This document shows, piece by piece, positions 25,529-36,574 of a stretch of DNA of 64,000 bases (position 1 is the first letter of the stretch; each line of letters opens with the position of its first letter). The DNA is from Pterobdella sp. o SKG-2022 (taxonomy: Eukaryota; Annelida; Clitellata; Hirudinida; Piscicolidae): positions 32,237,783 through 32,301,782 of the forward strand of contig OZ038320.1 of the NCBI GenBank assembly GCA_964035795.1, given 5' to 3'. The translations under genes and the position numbers were made by a program. The notes beneath the pieces were generated by a model. The model saw only the letters and a list, made by a program, of their open reading frames with translations. It did not search any database and had not been told where the DNA came from.

Positions 25529-28405
25529 CTATGAGAAAGAAATTTGGCTATAAAGATGCGTTTTTAAACGCTTGCGAAAAATTTTAAGAGAAGGTGAAAG
25601 ACGGACATTAAGTGGAAGAGAGTTCCATAAGTGAGGGGCGATATGCGAGAAGGAGCGATGTAAGAAAGGTTTAGAAGAGACAGGCTGATGTAGGCATAAA
25701 CCAGTGTTGGAAGACCTGAGAGACTCAGAAGTCTGTCTGATGGAAAGACGGTCATATAAATAAGCTGGCTGATTAAAGTATAAGATGTTAGCCGTGAGCC
25801 ATAGCAACTTGAACTGGGCTCTTAGTACGACCGGCAGCCAATGGAGGCGATCGAGACAGGTGTGAGATGAAGAATAGTAGTCGGCTTGAAGAGCGGTTTT
25901 AGCAGCGCGATTTTGGAGAGATTGCAACTTAGAAATAAGACAGTTCGGGAGTCGACAAAGAAGAGAGTTACAGTAATCAATCCTTGAAAGAACTAAAGAG
26001 ATGATCAGAGCAACGGCAGTGTCAAAGGGTAGGAACTTGCGTGCCTGTCTGATCGCATGGAGATGAAAGTTGGATGATTGTATGATCTGAGAGACAAAGT
26101 GTGTAAAGTTGAGTCTAGAATCAAGAGTTACACCTAGTATCTTCAGTTTGGACGTTACGGAAAGAGTAGTGCTGTCAAAGATTACTTCAGTGGGAAGATT
26201 GGATTTGGAAAGGAGTATGGGACTGCCGACAAACATCACTTCGCTTTTGTTAGGATTCAACATGAGGTGATTGTTAGAAAACCAAAGATTGAGCTCAGTG
26301 ATGCATTCAGATATCTTAGTGAGGCTGGGATGAGGATCAAGGTAAGAAGCGCCTGTAAAGAGGGTAATATCATCAGCAAACTGATGATATAGAACGTCGT
26401 GCTTCTGTATGATCTCGCTAATAGGAGAAGTATAAAGAGAAAAGAGTATGGGCCCAAGAACAGAACCTTGAGGAACACCAAAACGAAGGGAGACAGGGGT
26501 AGAGGAAGAGCAGCTTATCTTAACAAATTGCTTGCGTTCGGAAAGATAGGACTGAAACCAGGATAAAGCAATGCCAGAAATGTGAAAGTAGTCTTCAAGG
26601 ATATGCAGCATATTTGGATGATTAATGGTGTCAAAAGCTGCTGAAATATCTAAAGACACTAAGACGGCCGCAGACCCGGTAGCACAGATATTGCGGAGGC
26701 TGTCAGTGATGTACAAAAGCGCAGTTTCCGTTGAGTGATGTGAGCGATACGCCGACTGGAAAAGGTTGAAGTTACGCAGTACAGAAACATGAGAGGATAA
26801 TCTCTTGAGAACAACCCTTTCTAAGATCTTTGAGATGGTGCTGAGGTTTGAAATAGGACGATAATTGGATGGTTGCATGGGGTCTAGATTATATTTTTTC
26901 AGTAAAGGGGTTACCTGCGCCGTTTTGAATGAAGTTGGAAAAATACCCTGTGAAAAGGAAAGAGCCGAAAGTTTGCATATAATGGAGGCAAAGATGCCGG
27001 AAAACTGCTTAAGCAGGAAAACAGGGATTATATCTAAAGGTGAGGATTTATTTGGGAGAGAATTGATCAATTTGATGATTTCATCAACACTAGGAGGTGA
27101 GAAAAATGAGAGATTTGATTGATCACTGTCAGTTAAGGAGGGCTGACGGGGAAGATTAGTGATCGGTAGCGAGCTATGAATCAACTCAATCTTAGTCTTG
27201 AAAAAAGTGCTAAAGTTTTCAACAAAAAGATCATATTCCGCAGGAGTCCGCGGAGGAAGTGGAGGAGACCTGTGAAGTATGGAGTTCGCCGTTTTCCAAA
27301 AGGCTTTGGAGTTAGGTGTCGCTGAAGATAGCGATAGATTAAGATAATCAGCACGTGACTTGTTAATGGCGGCGCGGGCGAGTTTACGTGAAATACGGAA
27401 TTCCTGTAAAAGATCATCAGGGACTTGCACACAAAGCTTTCGGAGACTGGATATCTGTCTCTCGATTTTCCTTCTTCGGCGTTTGGCAGAGAGAGCATTT
27501 TCAGACAGATGAAAGTGTGAATGGAAGCTGGGGCGAAAAGTATGACTGCGTAAAGGAGCATGAGAATTCATCAGCGAAAGAAACAATTTGTCCATGGAAC
27601 TAACAAAGTCATCAACCTTAGAGATTGGAGAATTAATAAGTAAATCGCTTATAAAATTGACATCCTTTCCAAAGCCGGCCAAGTTGAGATTCATGAAAGA
27701 CCGAGAAGTGACACGATGAGGTGAAAGGTGGGGCCGTGCGAGGTTAAGACGGCACGAAATAAGGAAATGATCAGATTCAAAAATTTCGCTGACAGGGTCA
27801 GAAATAAGATGAGAGAGAGAAGCAGGTGTGATAACAAGATCGAGAGTATTGCCAAGTCTGTGAGTTGGAAAGTTAATATGCTGCATCAAACCGTGCTCTC
27901 GCAAAAGAATATTAAGGGGATTATCAAGATGATGACAATTAGGCGTATTAAAATCTCCAGCCATTATGAAATGATTGAATGTCGAAGAAAGAAAATAAAG
28001 ATGAGCTGTGAGTTCACGAATAAAATTACTTGAGTTAGGAGGGCGGTAAATAACAGAAATGGTTAAGGAACGTGTTAGGAAAGAGGCTTGGGCAGTTAAT
28101 GCTTCAAAGGAAGAGTGTATTTCAGATTTTACAAGTGTCAGTTTAACAGAGTTGGAGGAAATCAAAGAAATACCACCACCGCGTTTTCCACTAGAACGAT
28201 GAGAATGTAGAACATGGTAACCTGGGGGAACAATGTCGTATTTTGTGACATTGTCAGCATCTTCCGGGATCCACGTTTCAGTCAATGCAAGGATATCGAA
28301 ACAGTGAGTGGAGATCGCGTCCAGGATAAGAGTGGATTTGTTGCGAGTGGAACGGGGATTGAGAAGGCCAAACTTCACAAAAGGAGATGGATTTTGAGGG
28401 TGCAT
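25529..28405 (-). CDS. LINE ORF2: AP-type endonuclease plus reverse transcriptase
   Basis: A 958-residue polyprotein with no stop or frameshift. The N-terminal endonuclease (about 1-230) has LLNPRSTRNK, ALTETWI with the catalytic Glu, MAGDFNTP, and SDHFLISC with the Asp-His pair. The central reverse transcriptase has NYRPISNLSTISKILERVV, motif A VSLDISAAFDTINH, motif B GVPQGSVLGP, and motif C QFADDITLF with the catalytic Asp pair. The C-terminus has LDRLHWLPV and APHLWNSLPLN blocks typical of CR1/L2/Rex elements. The ATG sits 15 nt after the ORF1 stop, suggesting termination-reinitiation. By family knowledge it nicks the target and reverse-transcribes its own RNA there. It appears competent. 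Confidence 0.95.
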   Translation of the reverse strand: MHPQNPSPFVKFGLLNPRSTRNKSTLILDAISTHCFDILALTETWIPEDADNVTKYDIVPPGYHVLHSHRSSGKRGGGISLISSNSVKLTLVKSEIHSSFEALTAQASFLTRSLTISVIYRPPNSSNFIRELTAHLYFLSSTFNHFIMAGDFNTPNCHHLDNPLNILLREHGLMQHINFPTHRLGNTLDLVITPASLSHLISDPVSEIFESDHFLISCRLNLARPHLSPHRVTSRSFMNLNLAGFGKDVNFISDLLINSPISKVDDFVSSMDKLFLSLMNSHAPLRSHTFRPSFHSHFHLSENALSAKRRRRKIERQISSLRKLCVQVPDDLLQEFRISRKLARAAINKSRADYLNLSLSSATPNSKAFWKTANSILHRSPPLPPRTPAEYDLFVENFSTFFKTKIELIHSSLPITNLPRQPSLTDSDQSNLSFFSPPSVDEIIKLINSLPNKSSPLDIIPVFLLKQFSGIFASIICKLSALSFSQGIFPTSFKTAQVTPLLKKYNLDPMQPSNYRPISNLSTISKILERVVLKRLSSHVSVLRNFNLFQSAYRSHHSTETALLYITDSLRNICATGSAAVLVSLDISAAFDTINHPNMLHILEDYFHISGIALSWFQSYLSERKQFVKISCSSSTPVSLRFGVPQGSVLGPILFSLYTSPISEIIQKHDVLYHQFADDITLFTGASYLDPHPSLTKISECITELNLWFSNNHLMLNPNKSEVMFVGSPILLSKSNLPTEVIFDSTTLSVTSKLKILGVTLDSRLNFTHFVSQIIQSSNFHLHAIRQARKFLPFDTAVALIISLVLSRIDYCNSLLCRLPNCLISKLQSLQNRAAKTALQADYYSSSHTCLDRLHWLPVVLRAQFKLLWLTANILYFNQPAYLYDRLSIRQTSESLRSSNTGLCLHQPVSSKPFLHRSFSHIAPHLWNSLPLNVRLSPSLKIFRKRLKTHLYSQISFS

Positions 28406-28420
28406 GAGTAAGGCAGGCCT

Positions 28421-30043
28421 TCATTGCCAGGCCGTACGCCCCATCTTAAGTCGCACTTGTTGCTTGTACACCGGACAAGAAGAGGATGTGGTGACATGGT
28501 CATGGCAAGGACGATTTGATCTAAAACAAGGAACACAGAAGGGAAGAGAAGATCTAGAGCAGTTGTCAGACGGATGGTCTTTGCCACAGTGCTCACATAC
28601 TCTAGGGTTGTGGCATTTAGCTATATTATGGCCGTAAGTCTGACAATTCAGACATCTAGTAGGGTGAACACGGGAGTGGAAAGGAAATCTACCAAAAGGG
28701 AGGTGAATATTCTTGGACTTGATCAGAGTGGGAAAAACAGTGCTTGGAACTTGGATAAGCCAATCACGGGTAGAAGGGTTTCGTGCGTTAGGCCTCTGTC
28801 TGAAGGCACGAAGAGCACTGGGATGAGCAGATGGAAAGAGAAGATTGAGAGAGGTTTCCAGTTCTTTATCCGAAACCCATGTCGGTAGACCCAGAACAGT
28901 AATTGTTGGGTTTAAAAGAATTGGGTCATGAAGGCGGATGTTGGGAAGAGAGGAAAGAAAAAGTTTGGCATCTTTGAGCAAATCAGCAGAGTCAGCTTCC
29001 CAGACAACGGCATCAGTAGACTCACGAACATGCTTGGGATAAGACTTAAAGGTCTGCTTAGAAAGGTTAATGGATGAAACCAATCTTCTGCAGAGCTCGC
29101 TTGGAGTCTCACCTATGGTGGAAGTAATTTTAGTCAAATATTTAATTATTGGTGGAGTTTTCTTGATAAGCTGGTTCATATGTTGGTTGGGGGGGAATGA
29201 GTGTGAGATTTTGTTAGTGGGTGGAGAGGAAAGGGTGTGCTTGTTTTTTGACTTAACAATAGTGCTGTAAGTAGGTTGAGGTGAGTTAGAAGTAAGAGTA
29301 GATGTGATTGTATTGATTGGTAAAAATGATTCTAGTGAAATTAATGATGGAAAATTATTAATTAAACTAAGAGATGAAGTAGTTGTTGTAGAAGCAAGAG
29401 ATGGAGAAGTTGAAAATGATGCCATGCTTGTGGATGAAGTTGGAGAAGTGGTCATAGTTGTTGAAGTTGAGCTTGATGAAGAAGATGGAGTTGTTGAAGA
29501 GAGTGGGGTTATTGCATGGGATGAAGAGTTAGTTGAAGAAAATGTAGTAGTAGAAGCAGGAGATGGAGAAGTTGAAATTGATGTCATGCTTGTGGATGAA
29601 GTTGGAGAAGTGGTCATAGTTGTTGAGGTTGAGCTTGATGAAGAAGATGGAGTAGTTGAGAGGAGTGGAGTTATTGCATGGGATGAAGAGTTAGTTGAAG
29701 GAGATGTAGTGGTCAAGGAGATTGAGGCAGTCGAAGGAGATGTAGTGGTTAAGAAGATTGAAGTGCTTGAGGGAGATGTGGTAGTTGAAGTAAATGTAGT
29801 GGTCGAAAAAAGTGAAGTAGTTGAAGGATAAGAAGTAGTCAAAGAAGATGTGGTAGGCGAGAAAAGTGAAGGAGCTGAGGTGGTCATAGTCTTCGGCTTT
29901 CGCCCCCTTTTTTTTGGAACCGAAGGTTTCTCAGGCTTTATTAAGTTCAACACATTACTTTTTAACGTGTTGAGAGCTGCTTGAATAGAATCAATCTCGG
30001 AACAAATTATTTCGATGGCGGACATATTATCGACCATAGACAT
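28421..30043 (-). CDS. LINE ORF1: Gag-like protein with CCHC zinc knuckles
   Basis: Intact ORF of about 540 residues. The open frame extends to 30154, but the first 37 codons are AT-rich flanking sequence; likely starts are the Mets at 30043, 30037 or 30025, the last having the best context. In order: a short helical N-terminus, a basic KKRGRKPK stretch, a long Ser/Thr-rich low-complexity segment with a 54-residue internal duplication, a fold-like region around LGLPTWVSDKELE, and Cys-rich knuckles near the C-terminus (CLNCQTYGHNIAKC, CEHCGKDHPSDNC, then a third Cys cluster). Such proteins bind the element RNA and form the particle with ORF2 protein. The exact start is unsure. Confidence 0.9.
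   Translation of the reverse strand: MSMVDNMSAIEIICSEIDSIQAALNTLKSNVLNLIKPEKPSVPKKRGRKPKTMTTSAPSLFSPTTSSLTTSYPSTTSLFSTTTFTSTTTSPSSTSIFLTTTSPSTASISLTTTSPSTNSSSHAITPLLSTTPSSSSSSTSTTMTTSPTSSTSMTSISTSPSPASTTTFSSTNSSSHAITPLSSTTPSSSSSSTSTTMTTSPTSSTSMASFSTSPSLASTTTTSSLSLINNFPSLISLESFLPINTITSTLTSNSPQPTYSTIVKSKNKHTLSSPPTNKISHSFPPNQHMNQLIKKTPPIIKYLTKITSTIGETPSELCRRLVSSINLSKQTFKSYPKHVRESTDAVVWEADSADLLKDAKLFLSSLPNIRLHDPILLNPTITVLGLPTWVSDKELETSLNLLFPSAHPSALRAFRQRPNARNPSTRDWLIQVPSTVFPTLIKSKNIHLPFGRFPFHSRVHPTRCLNCQTYGHNIAKCHNPRVCEHCGKDHPSDNCSRSSLPFCVPCFRSNRPCHDHVTTSSSCPVYKQQVRLKMGRTAWQ
29431..29754 (-). repeat. 162-bp tandem duplication inside LINE ORF1
   Basis: Two tandem copies of a 162-bp segment within the Ser/Thr-rich region. 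The duplication is in frame, adding 54 residues, and is diverged at several positions. Confidence 0.75.
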
Positions 30044-31814
30044 GTAAGCATTAATGATAATAAATAGATTATAAAAAATATAAATGAAGAAAGACTGAAA
30101 ATATAACTTTAAATAATCTTCTATTCTGTATATTTCCTCATATTTCAATTTCAAAATAAGATTTTGTTTTGAAATTAAATATCAGGGAATGTTTGAATTG
30201 ATAAACAGATAGAGTTTTTCCACAAATGACATTTTGAAAAACGAAGAAAAACAAACGAACGAAAAATATTTTGATTAAAAGTTGGTTTTTTGAAAGAGTT
30301 GAGCAGAATGATTGGAAGTTGATTTTGAAATTTCAAGATCCAATTTTATAAACATTAAAAACCCTTTGAAATCTATTCTTAAATTTTTCCCGTTTAAATT
30401 TTTTCATGATTTTCATTTAAAAATTCAATATTGTTACAACTATTACTATTCCCATAAGTTCTCATTAATACAGTTTTTTCCATGATTCCCAAATATTTTT
30501 ATATCAATCCTAGCAAAATTTTTTTATACTCTTTAATATTCTGATTTTTATCATTTTTTCAAATTCTTTTTTTTGTTTTTTGATTTTTTATATCATTATT
30601 TTTTATTTTTTAGTAAATGTCCCAAGGATTGTCTTAATTGTGACATGATAGCTTTCAAAAAAATAGAATAATAATAAAAGCAGAAAAAAGATTATATTCA
30701 GAAAATAAAAATAATGACTTACTATTATTATCAAAAAGTTATTATAAAAAAGAATTTGATAAAAAACCAAAAATTAATGATAAATTCGAATCAAAGGGAG
30801 AATAAGGATCATTTAGGAAACAAGAACTCAAGAAAACACCAAAGTAGGGAATTAGGATTATTAAAAGCACTAAATGTATATATTTCTTTTTTTTCTTTTT
30901 CTTTGATTGGCTGAATTTCATAATCACCTTTCATTGTAATATCAAAATTTGATGGAAATAGGTTGGTTAGAGAATAAATTTTCAACACAGAAAGATTGCA
31001 AAAAGAACTTTGAAGATGTAGAAAAACCTGTGGTGGCTATGAAGGAAAAAAAATTTTATTTTGAGTTGATCAACAAATTTAAAATTAAAACGCCCATAAG
31101 TGTTATAAATAATAAAATTCAAATCATCGACAGTGTTACTATTATTATTATTATTATTATTGTTTTTTTTATTATTTTTGTTGTTATTATTCATGTAATG
31201 GAGTTTCCTGCCATTTATTAAGCAATAATACAAAAAAAACGAATTCTTAAATTTTTTTCAAAGATTAGAGCATACAATAATATCAATTGAAAAAAAAACA
31301 CTTATTCATTAGCATAAATATAATAATCACTCTAAGAGACGACAATATTTTCAACTCGAATCTAGCTTTTTTATTTCCATTAATCAATAACAGTAAGGCT
31401 TAAACGGGTATTAAAAGGTACAAGCTTCCGGGTGAAGGGGTACAGCAGTAAAAACCTCCAAAAATCACATACATCAAATAAAACACCGGTTTTGTAGTTT
31501 TCATTAAGGTAAAAAACAACAACAACATTCTAATAGAAGAGCTTTTAAATATAATTATCTACATGGTACGTGTCTCTGTCATGTGTCTACCTTTGTTTAC
31601 CTTATTGAATTAGAATGCTTCGATTATATTCATTGATAAAACACAAAGACAAAGTTTTTCATGTCCGACAGAAAAACTGTGATAAAAAAACACTTGATAG
31701 ATGTAGAAATGTCATCTTAGAGACCAAAATAAGAATTAAAATGGACTATTAAGAACCAAATTCGTGAAAAAGCATTTGAAATTCAACAATATAAGTTTAA
31801 CAATTTTTTCACAT

Positions 31815-31901
31815 CGATTTGTAAAAAACTATAGTGAATTTATTGAGCAAAAAAACAGCTATAAGTTTCGATAAGCTTAGCTTTATCATAAAACATTAGC
31901 G
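31815..31901. mobile_element. Half copy of foldback family 1
   Basis: It shares CGATTT...TTTATTGAGCA...GCTATAAGTTTCGATAAGC...TTTATCATAAAACATTAGC with the left half of the 39.03-kb copy. The opposing arm is missing. Confidence 0.5.
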
Positions 31902-32082
31902 AAAAAAAATTGAAAGTTAAAAAGTGCAAGATGGCGAAAAAAAATAATTGTTGGATGATTTGAGCATTCATAAGGTGTTATAAGGTTAGAAATATAAAAA
32001 TTGAATGGTTTTGATAAATTTCACATCAATTGCTTTGCTAAGAAACTGTGTTTTGTGGATGGTTATTTATAAGCTAAAAAAG

Positions 32083-32219
32083 GTGAATTGTATTGCATTG
32101 TATTCTGTTGTATACTAGTTTGTATTATGTTGTGTGGTATTTTTTGTATTTTATTATATTGTATTATAATTTTTTGTGTTGTATTGTAGTGTATTGTATT
32201 TTATTGTGTTGTATAGTGG
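32083..32219. repeat. Degenerate TTGTATT tract
   Basis: Irregular repetition of TTGTAT/TTGTGT words. Confidence 0.6.
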
Positions 32220-32435
32220 GCTATCCCTGGTGTATATTATGTAAATTTGTGATATTAGTCCGTCAACTGAATTTCGATTACTTTTTGAAACTGCATTTAG
32301 TTTTCAAAATTCATTTTTATTTCACGACCTCCACACATTTTTCAAGTTTTTTCACCGATTTTGTTGGTTTTTACATTTTTACAAATTTTTTTATATTTTT
32401 AAACCATATAATTTTTTCTTTTTTTTATTTTTATT

Positions 32436-35075
32436 GGTCCTGGGCATGACGTTAAACTGCATCCAAGTGGTCCTGGGCATGACGTTAAACTGCATCCAAG
32501 TGGTCCTGGGCATGACGTTAAACTGCATCCAAGTGGTCCTGGGCATGACGTTAAACTGCATCCAAGTGGTCCTGGGCATGACGTTAAACTGCATCCAAGT
32601 GGTCCTGGGCATGACGTTAAACTGCATCCAAGTGGTCCTGGGCATGACGTTAAACTGCATCCAAGTGGTCCTGGGCATGACGTTAAACTGCATCCAAGTG
32701 GTCCTGGGCATGACGTTAAACTGCATCCAAGTGGTCCTGGGCATGACGTTAAACTGCATCCAAGTGGTCCTGGGCATGACGTTAAACTGCATCCAAGTGG
32801 TCCTGGGCATGACGTTAAACTGCATCCAAGTGGTCCTGGGCATGACGTTAAACTGCATCCAAGTGGTCCTGGGCATGACGTTAAACTGCATCCAAGTGGT
32901 CCTGGGCATGACGTTAAACTGCATCCAAGTGGTCCTGGGCATGACGTTAAACTGCATCCAAGTGGTCCTGGGCATGACGTTAAACTGCATCCAAGTGGTC
33001 CTGGGCATGACGTTAAACTGCATCCAAGTGGTCCTGGGCATGACGTTAAACTGCATCCAAGTGGTCCTGGGCATGACGTTAAACTGCATCCAAGTGGTCC
33101 TGGGCATGACGTTAAGCTGCATCCAAGTGGTCCTGGGCATGACGTTAAACTGCATCCAAGTGGTCCTGGGCATGACGTTAAACTGCATCCAAGTGGTCCT
33201 GGGCATGACGTTAAACTGCATCCAAGTGGTCCTGGGCATGACGTTAAACTGCATCCAAGTGGTCCTGGGCATGACGTTAAACTGCATCCAAGTGGTCCTG
33301 GGCATGACGTTAAACTGCATCCAAGTGGTTCTGGGCATGACGTTAAACTGCATCCAAGTGGTCCTGGGCATGACGTTAAGCTGCATCCAAGTGGTCCTGG
33401 GCATGACGTTAAACTGCATCCAAGTGGTCCTGGGCATGACGTTAAACTGCATCCAAGTGGTCCTAGGCATGACGTTAAGCTGCATCCAAGTGGTCCTGGG
33501 CATGACGTTAAACTGCATCCAAGTGGTCCTGGGCATGACGTTAAACTGCATCCAAGTGGTCCTGGGCATGACGTTAAACTGCATCCAAGTGGTCCTGGGC
33601 ATGACGTTAAACTGCATCCAAGTGGTCCTGGGCATGACGTTAAACTGCATCCAAGTGGTCCTGGGCATGACGTTAAACTGCATCCAAGTGGTCCTGGGCA
33701 TGACGTTAAACTGCATCCAAGTGGTCCTGGGCATGACGTTAAACTGCATCCAAGTGGTCCTGGGCATGACGTTAAACTGCATCCAAGTGGTCCTGGGCAT
33801 GACGTTAAACTGCATCCAAGTGGTCCTGGGCATGACGTTAAACTGCATCCAAGTGGTCCTGGGCATGACGTTAAACTGCATCCAAGTGGTCCTGGGCATG
33901 ACGTTAAACTGCATCCAAGTGGTCCTGGGCATGACGTTAAACTGCATCCAAGTGGTCCTGGGCATGACGTTAAACTGCATCCAAGTGGTCCTGGGCATGA
34001 CGTTAAACTGCATCCAAGTGGTCCTGGGCATGACGTTAAACTGCATCCAAGTGGTCCTGGGCATGACGTTAAACTGCATCCAAGTGGTCCTGGGCATGAC
34101 GTTAAACTGCATCCAAGTGGTCCTGGGCATGACGTTAAACTGCATCCAAGTGGTCCTGGGCATGACGTTAAACTGCATCCAAGTGGTCCTGGGCATGACG
34201 TTAAACTGCATCCAAGTGGTCCTGGGCATGACGTTAAACTGCATCCAAGTGGTCCTGGGCATGACGTTAAACTGCATCCAAGTGGTCCTGGGCATGACGT
34301 TAAACTGCATCCAAGTGGTCCTGGGCATGACGTTAAACTGCATCCAAGTGGTCCTGGGCATGACGTTAAACTGCATCCAAGTGGTCCTGGGCATGACGTT
34401 AAACTGCATCCAAGTGGTCCTGGGCATGACGTTAAACTGCATCCAAGTGGTCCTGGGCATGACGTTAAACTGCATCCAAGTGGTCCTGGGCATGACGTTA
34501 AACTGCATCCAAGTGGTCCTGGGCATGACGTTAAACTGCATCCAAGTGGTCCTGGGCATGACGTTAAACTGCATCCAAGTGGTCCTGGGCATGACGTTAA
34601 GCTGCATCCAAGTGGTCCTGGGCATGACGTTAAACTGCATCCAAGTGGTCCTGGGCATGACGTTAAACTGCATCCAAGTGGTCCTGGGCATGACGTTAAA
34701 CTGCATCCAAGTGGTCCTGGGCATGACGTTAAACTGCATCCAAGTGGTCCTGGGCATGACGTTAAACTGCATCCAAGTGGTCCTGGGCATGACGTTAAAC
34801 TGCATCCAAGTGGTTCTGGGCATGACGTTAAACTGCATCCAAGTGGTCCTGGGCATGACGTTAAGCTGCATCCAAGTGGTCCTGGGCATGACGTTAAACT
34901 GCATCCAAGTGGTCCTGGGCATGACGTTAAACTGCATCCAAGTGGTCCTAGGCATGACGTTAAGCTGCATCCAAGTGGTCCTGGGCATGACGTTAAACTG
35001 CATCCAAGTGGTCCTGGACATGACGTTAAACTGCATCCAAGTGGTCCTGGGCATGACGTTAAACTGCACCAAAGA
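32436..35075. repeat. 33-bp minisatellite, 80 units
   Basis: Eighty head-to-tail copies of a 33-bp unit (GGTCCTGGGCATGACGTTAA then ACTGCATCCAAGT), almost all identical. Because 33 is divisible by three and the unit lacks stops in one frame of each strand, frames of about 900 codons run across it on both strands (plus period VLGMTLNCIQV, minus period MQFNVMPRTTW); these are consequences of the repeat. Rare variants mark units 21, 28, 29 and 32 and recur, same variant for same variant, at units 66, 73, 74 and 77. This is a 45-unit (1,485-bp) duplication within the array. Unit 79 carries CTGGACATG, and unit 80 degenerates into the unique right flank. Confidence 0.97.
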
Positions 35076-35376
35076 CAGCACCTTCAATTTGAGACTGCTT
35101 TCCTGTTATAACCTGGTAGACTTCGGTAACAGGTATCGACAAACTGATATCCTGGTATCGTTGTCATTTGGCTTGGCGGAGGATCATTTTTTATTGACAA
35201 CGGCAAAGCAAACTGCCCAAGTGTGGAAACGGCGGTTCTTGAAATCCGATAGTTTCAAGTTAGACGTTAGCTAGGGCTGGCAATTTAATGAAAACTTTGT
35301 CCCAACTAAAAATGGCTTTCATTAGCCGACTGCTGTATACCCCAGCTACTGGGACGCCTACAGCAGTATAATCTAA
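35076..35376 (+). mobile_element. G+C-richer unique segment ending in a hairpin; candidate end of a non-autonomous element
   Basis: About 300 bp of distinctly higher G+C follow the last 33-bp unit directly. The segment has a strong nested hairpin: outer arms CTGCTGTA (35330-35337) and TACAGCAG (35359-35366), inner arms CCCAG/CTGGG. After a further TATAAT comes CTAA then T, and then an (ATT)n run. A hairpin just before CTRR-T resembles a Helitron 3' end; a hairpin plus simple-repeat tail also resembles a retroposon 3' end. I cannot choose between them, and no left terminus is evident. No convincing coding sequence is present. Confidence 0.4.
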
Positions 35377-36574
35377 TATGAATATTATTATTATTATTTA
35401 TTGTTTGAAACCTATTTAAGTATTATTTTTTTATTATTGATTGATTTGTTATTTTTTTTATTTTCCACGTCTAGAAAGCTTTCAGACTAATTTGTGCATC
35501 CATCATGTTTTGTGGACTTTTTGCTCTTTTGTTTGTTTTTTTTTTAAATCTTCTTATTTAATTTTTATTTTATTTCCATTATTATATTTATTCAATTTTA
35601 TTTTTTTTTCTTATTTTTTTATTTTATTTCGTTTTTATTTTTTTACTTCCATCAATATATGTTGATATTGCTTATAAGTACATTAGGATGTCTCTAAAAA
35701 GTTAACTTTCATCAATATACTACTTTTCATTTCCAATTTTTTTTTGTAGAGTTCCATTTTTAGTTTTTATTGTTTTTGAATGTTTGAATATTATATTTTA
35801 ATGTTCAAAAAATTTTTAGGTTTTTCTTTCAATCAGTTTTACCATTCAAAACTCCATTCCAGCAACTCTCGATAAATATTTGAGCGTTTCACTTCTATTT
35901 TTTCAAATTTTTTCCGTTATTTAACTTCTTAATTCTTTTTTCTAGTATTATTATTTTTGCTTTTTCATTTTTATTTGTTTTCATTGTTATTCAACTTTTT
36001 CATTTTAATTCCCACTAAAACAATTTAAAATCAAATTAAACTCTCTGACAAACTCGGAATTTTAAATTTTCTATTTTAGTTTTCTACAGTTTTTTGCTCC
36101 CATTCCATCAATTCAGTTCTATTTTTGTTTTTATATTATTTAATGGAAAACAAAATTTATTTTCACATAATGTTGTCAATTATCTTGTTTCATTTATTCA
36201 TTTGCTTGTATGTTTTTCAACATAAAACATTGAGAAAAATTAATTTTTACATGATTTTAAGCTCGCACAGTTTTTTGATAAATAATTTAACTATCTTCAA
36301 AACTTCTGAGTACAAGCCAACCTGGCATGACAACAACCAAAACTAATTGAAATCAGTTTGAAACTCGTGCTGGTTAGTACCACAAAATCTCAACAAGCTA
36401 TCAACAAGATCTCAACAAAACCTCAACAAGACTATTGTGATGATGATCAAACGATAATAAATATTTAATAATGTTGTTGTGAAGATATATAAACAATAAA
36501 AAAAACTAAGAAAAAGTTGTTTTTGTTGTCGTAATGATATGTGTAATATAAAAACATTAGAAAAATATTTCTCT

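Larger units (their letters stand above)
25455..30055 (-). mobile_element. Near full-length CR1/L2-like non-LTR retrotransposon
   Basis: The block is clearly G+C-richer than its flanks, with two intact ORFs in sense order ORF1 then ORF2 and a short 3' UTR. The 3' end in sense ends GCGCGCCCTACAAATACAAA, a short (ACAAAT)-type tail in place of poly-A, as is usual for the CR1/L2/Jockey group. The 5' boundary is placed where G+C content drops, just upstream of the ORF1 start, so the 5' UTR is very short or truncated. A related truncated copy lies at 9.95-11.26 kb. Any target duplication is hidden in the AT-rich flanks. Confidence 0.92.
30056..32435. other. AT-rich intergenic region
   Basis: No gene is supported. 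It contains an (ATT)n run at 31138-31165, a half copy of the foldback family, and a degenerate TTGTATT tract just upstream of the 33-bp array. Confidence 0.6.

Noticed and set aside
28574..29831. Plus-strand open frames opposite LINE ORF1, including a Val/Glu-rich 175-codon one
   Set aside because: They are antisense shadows of the Ser/Thr-rich ORF1 segment.
32436..35075. CRISPR array or coding tandem-repeat protein
   Set aside because: There are no spacers, and the unit is equally open on both strands, so it is a minisatellite.
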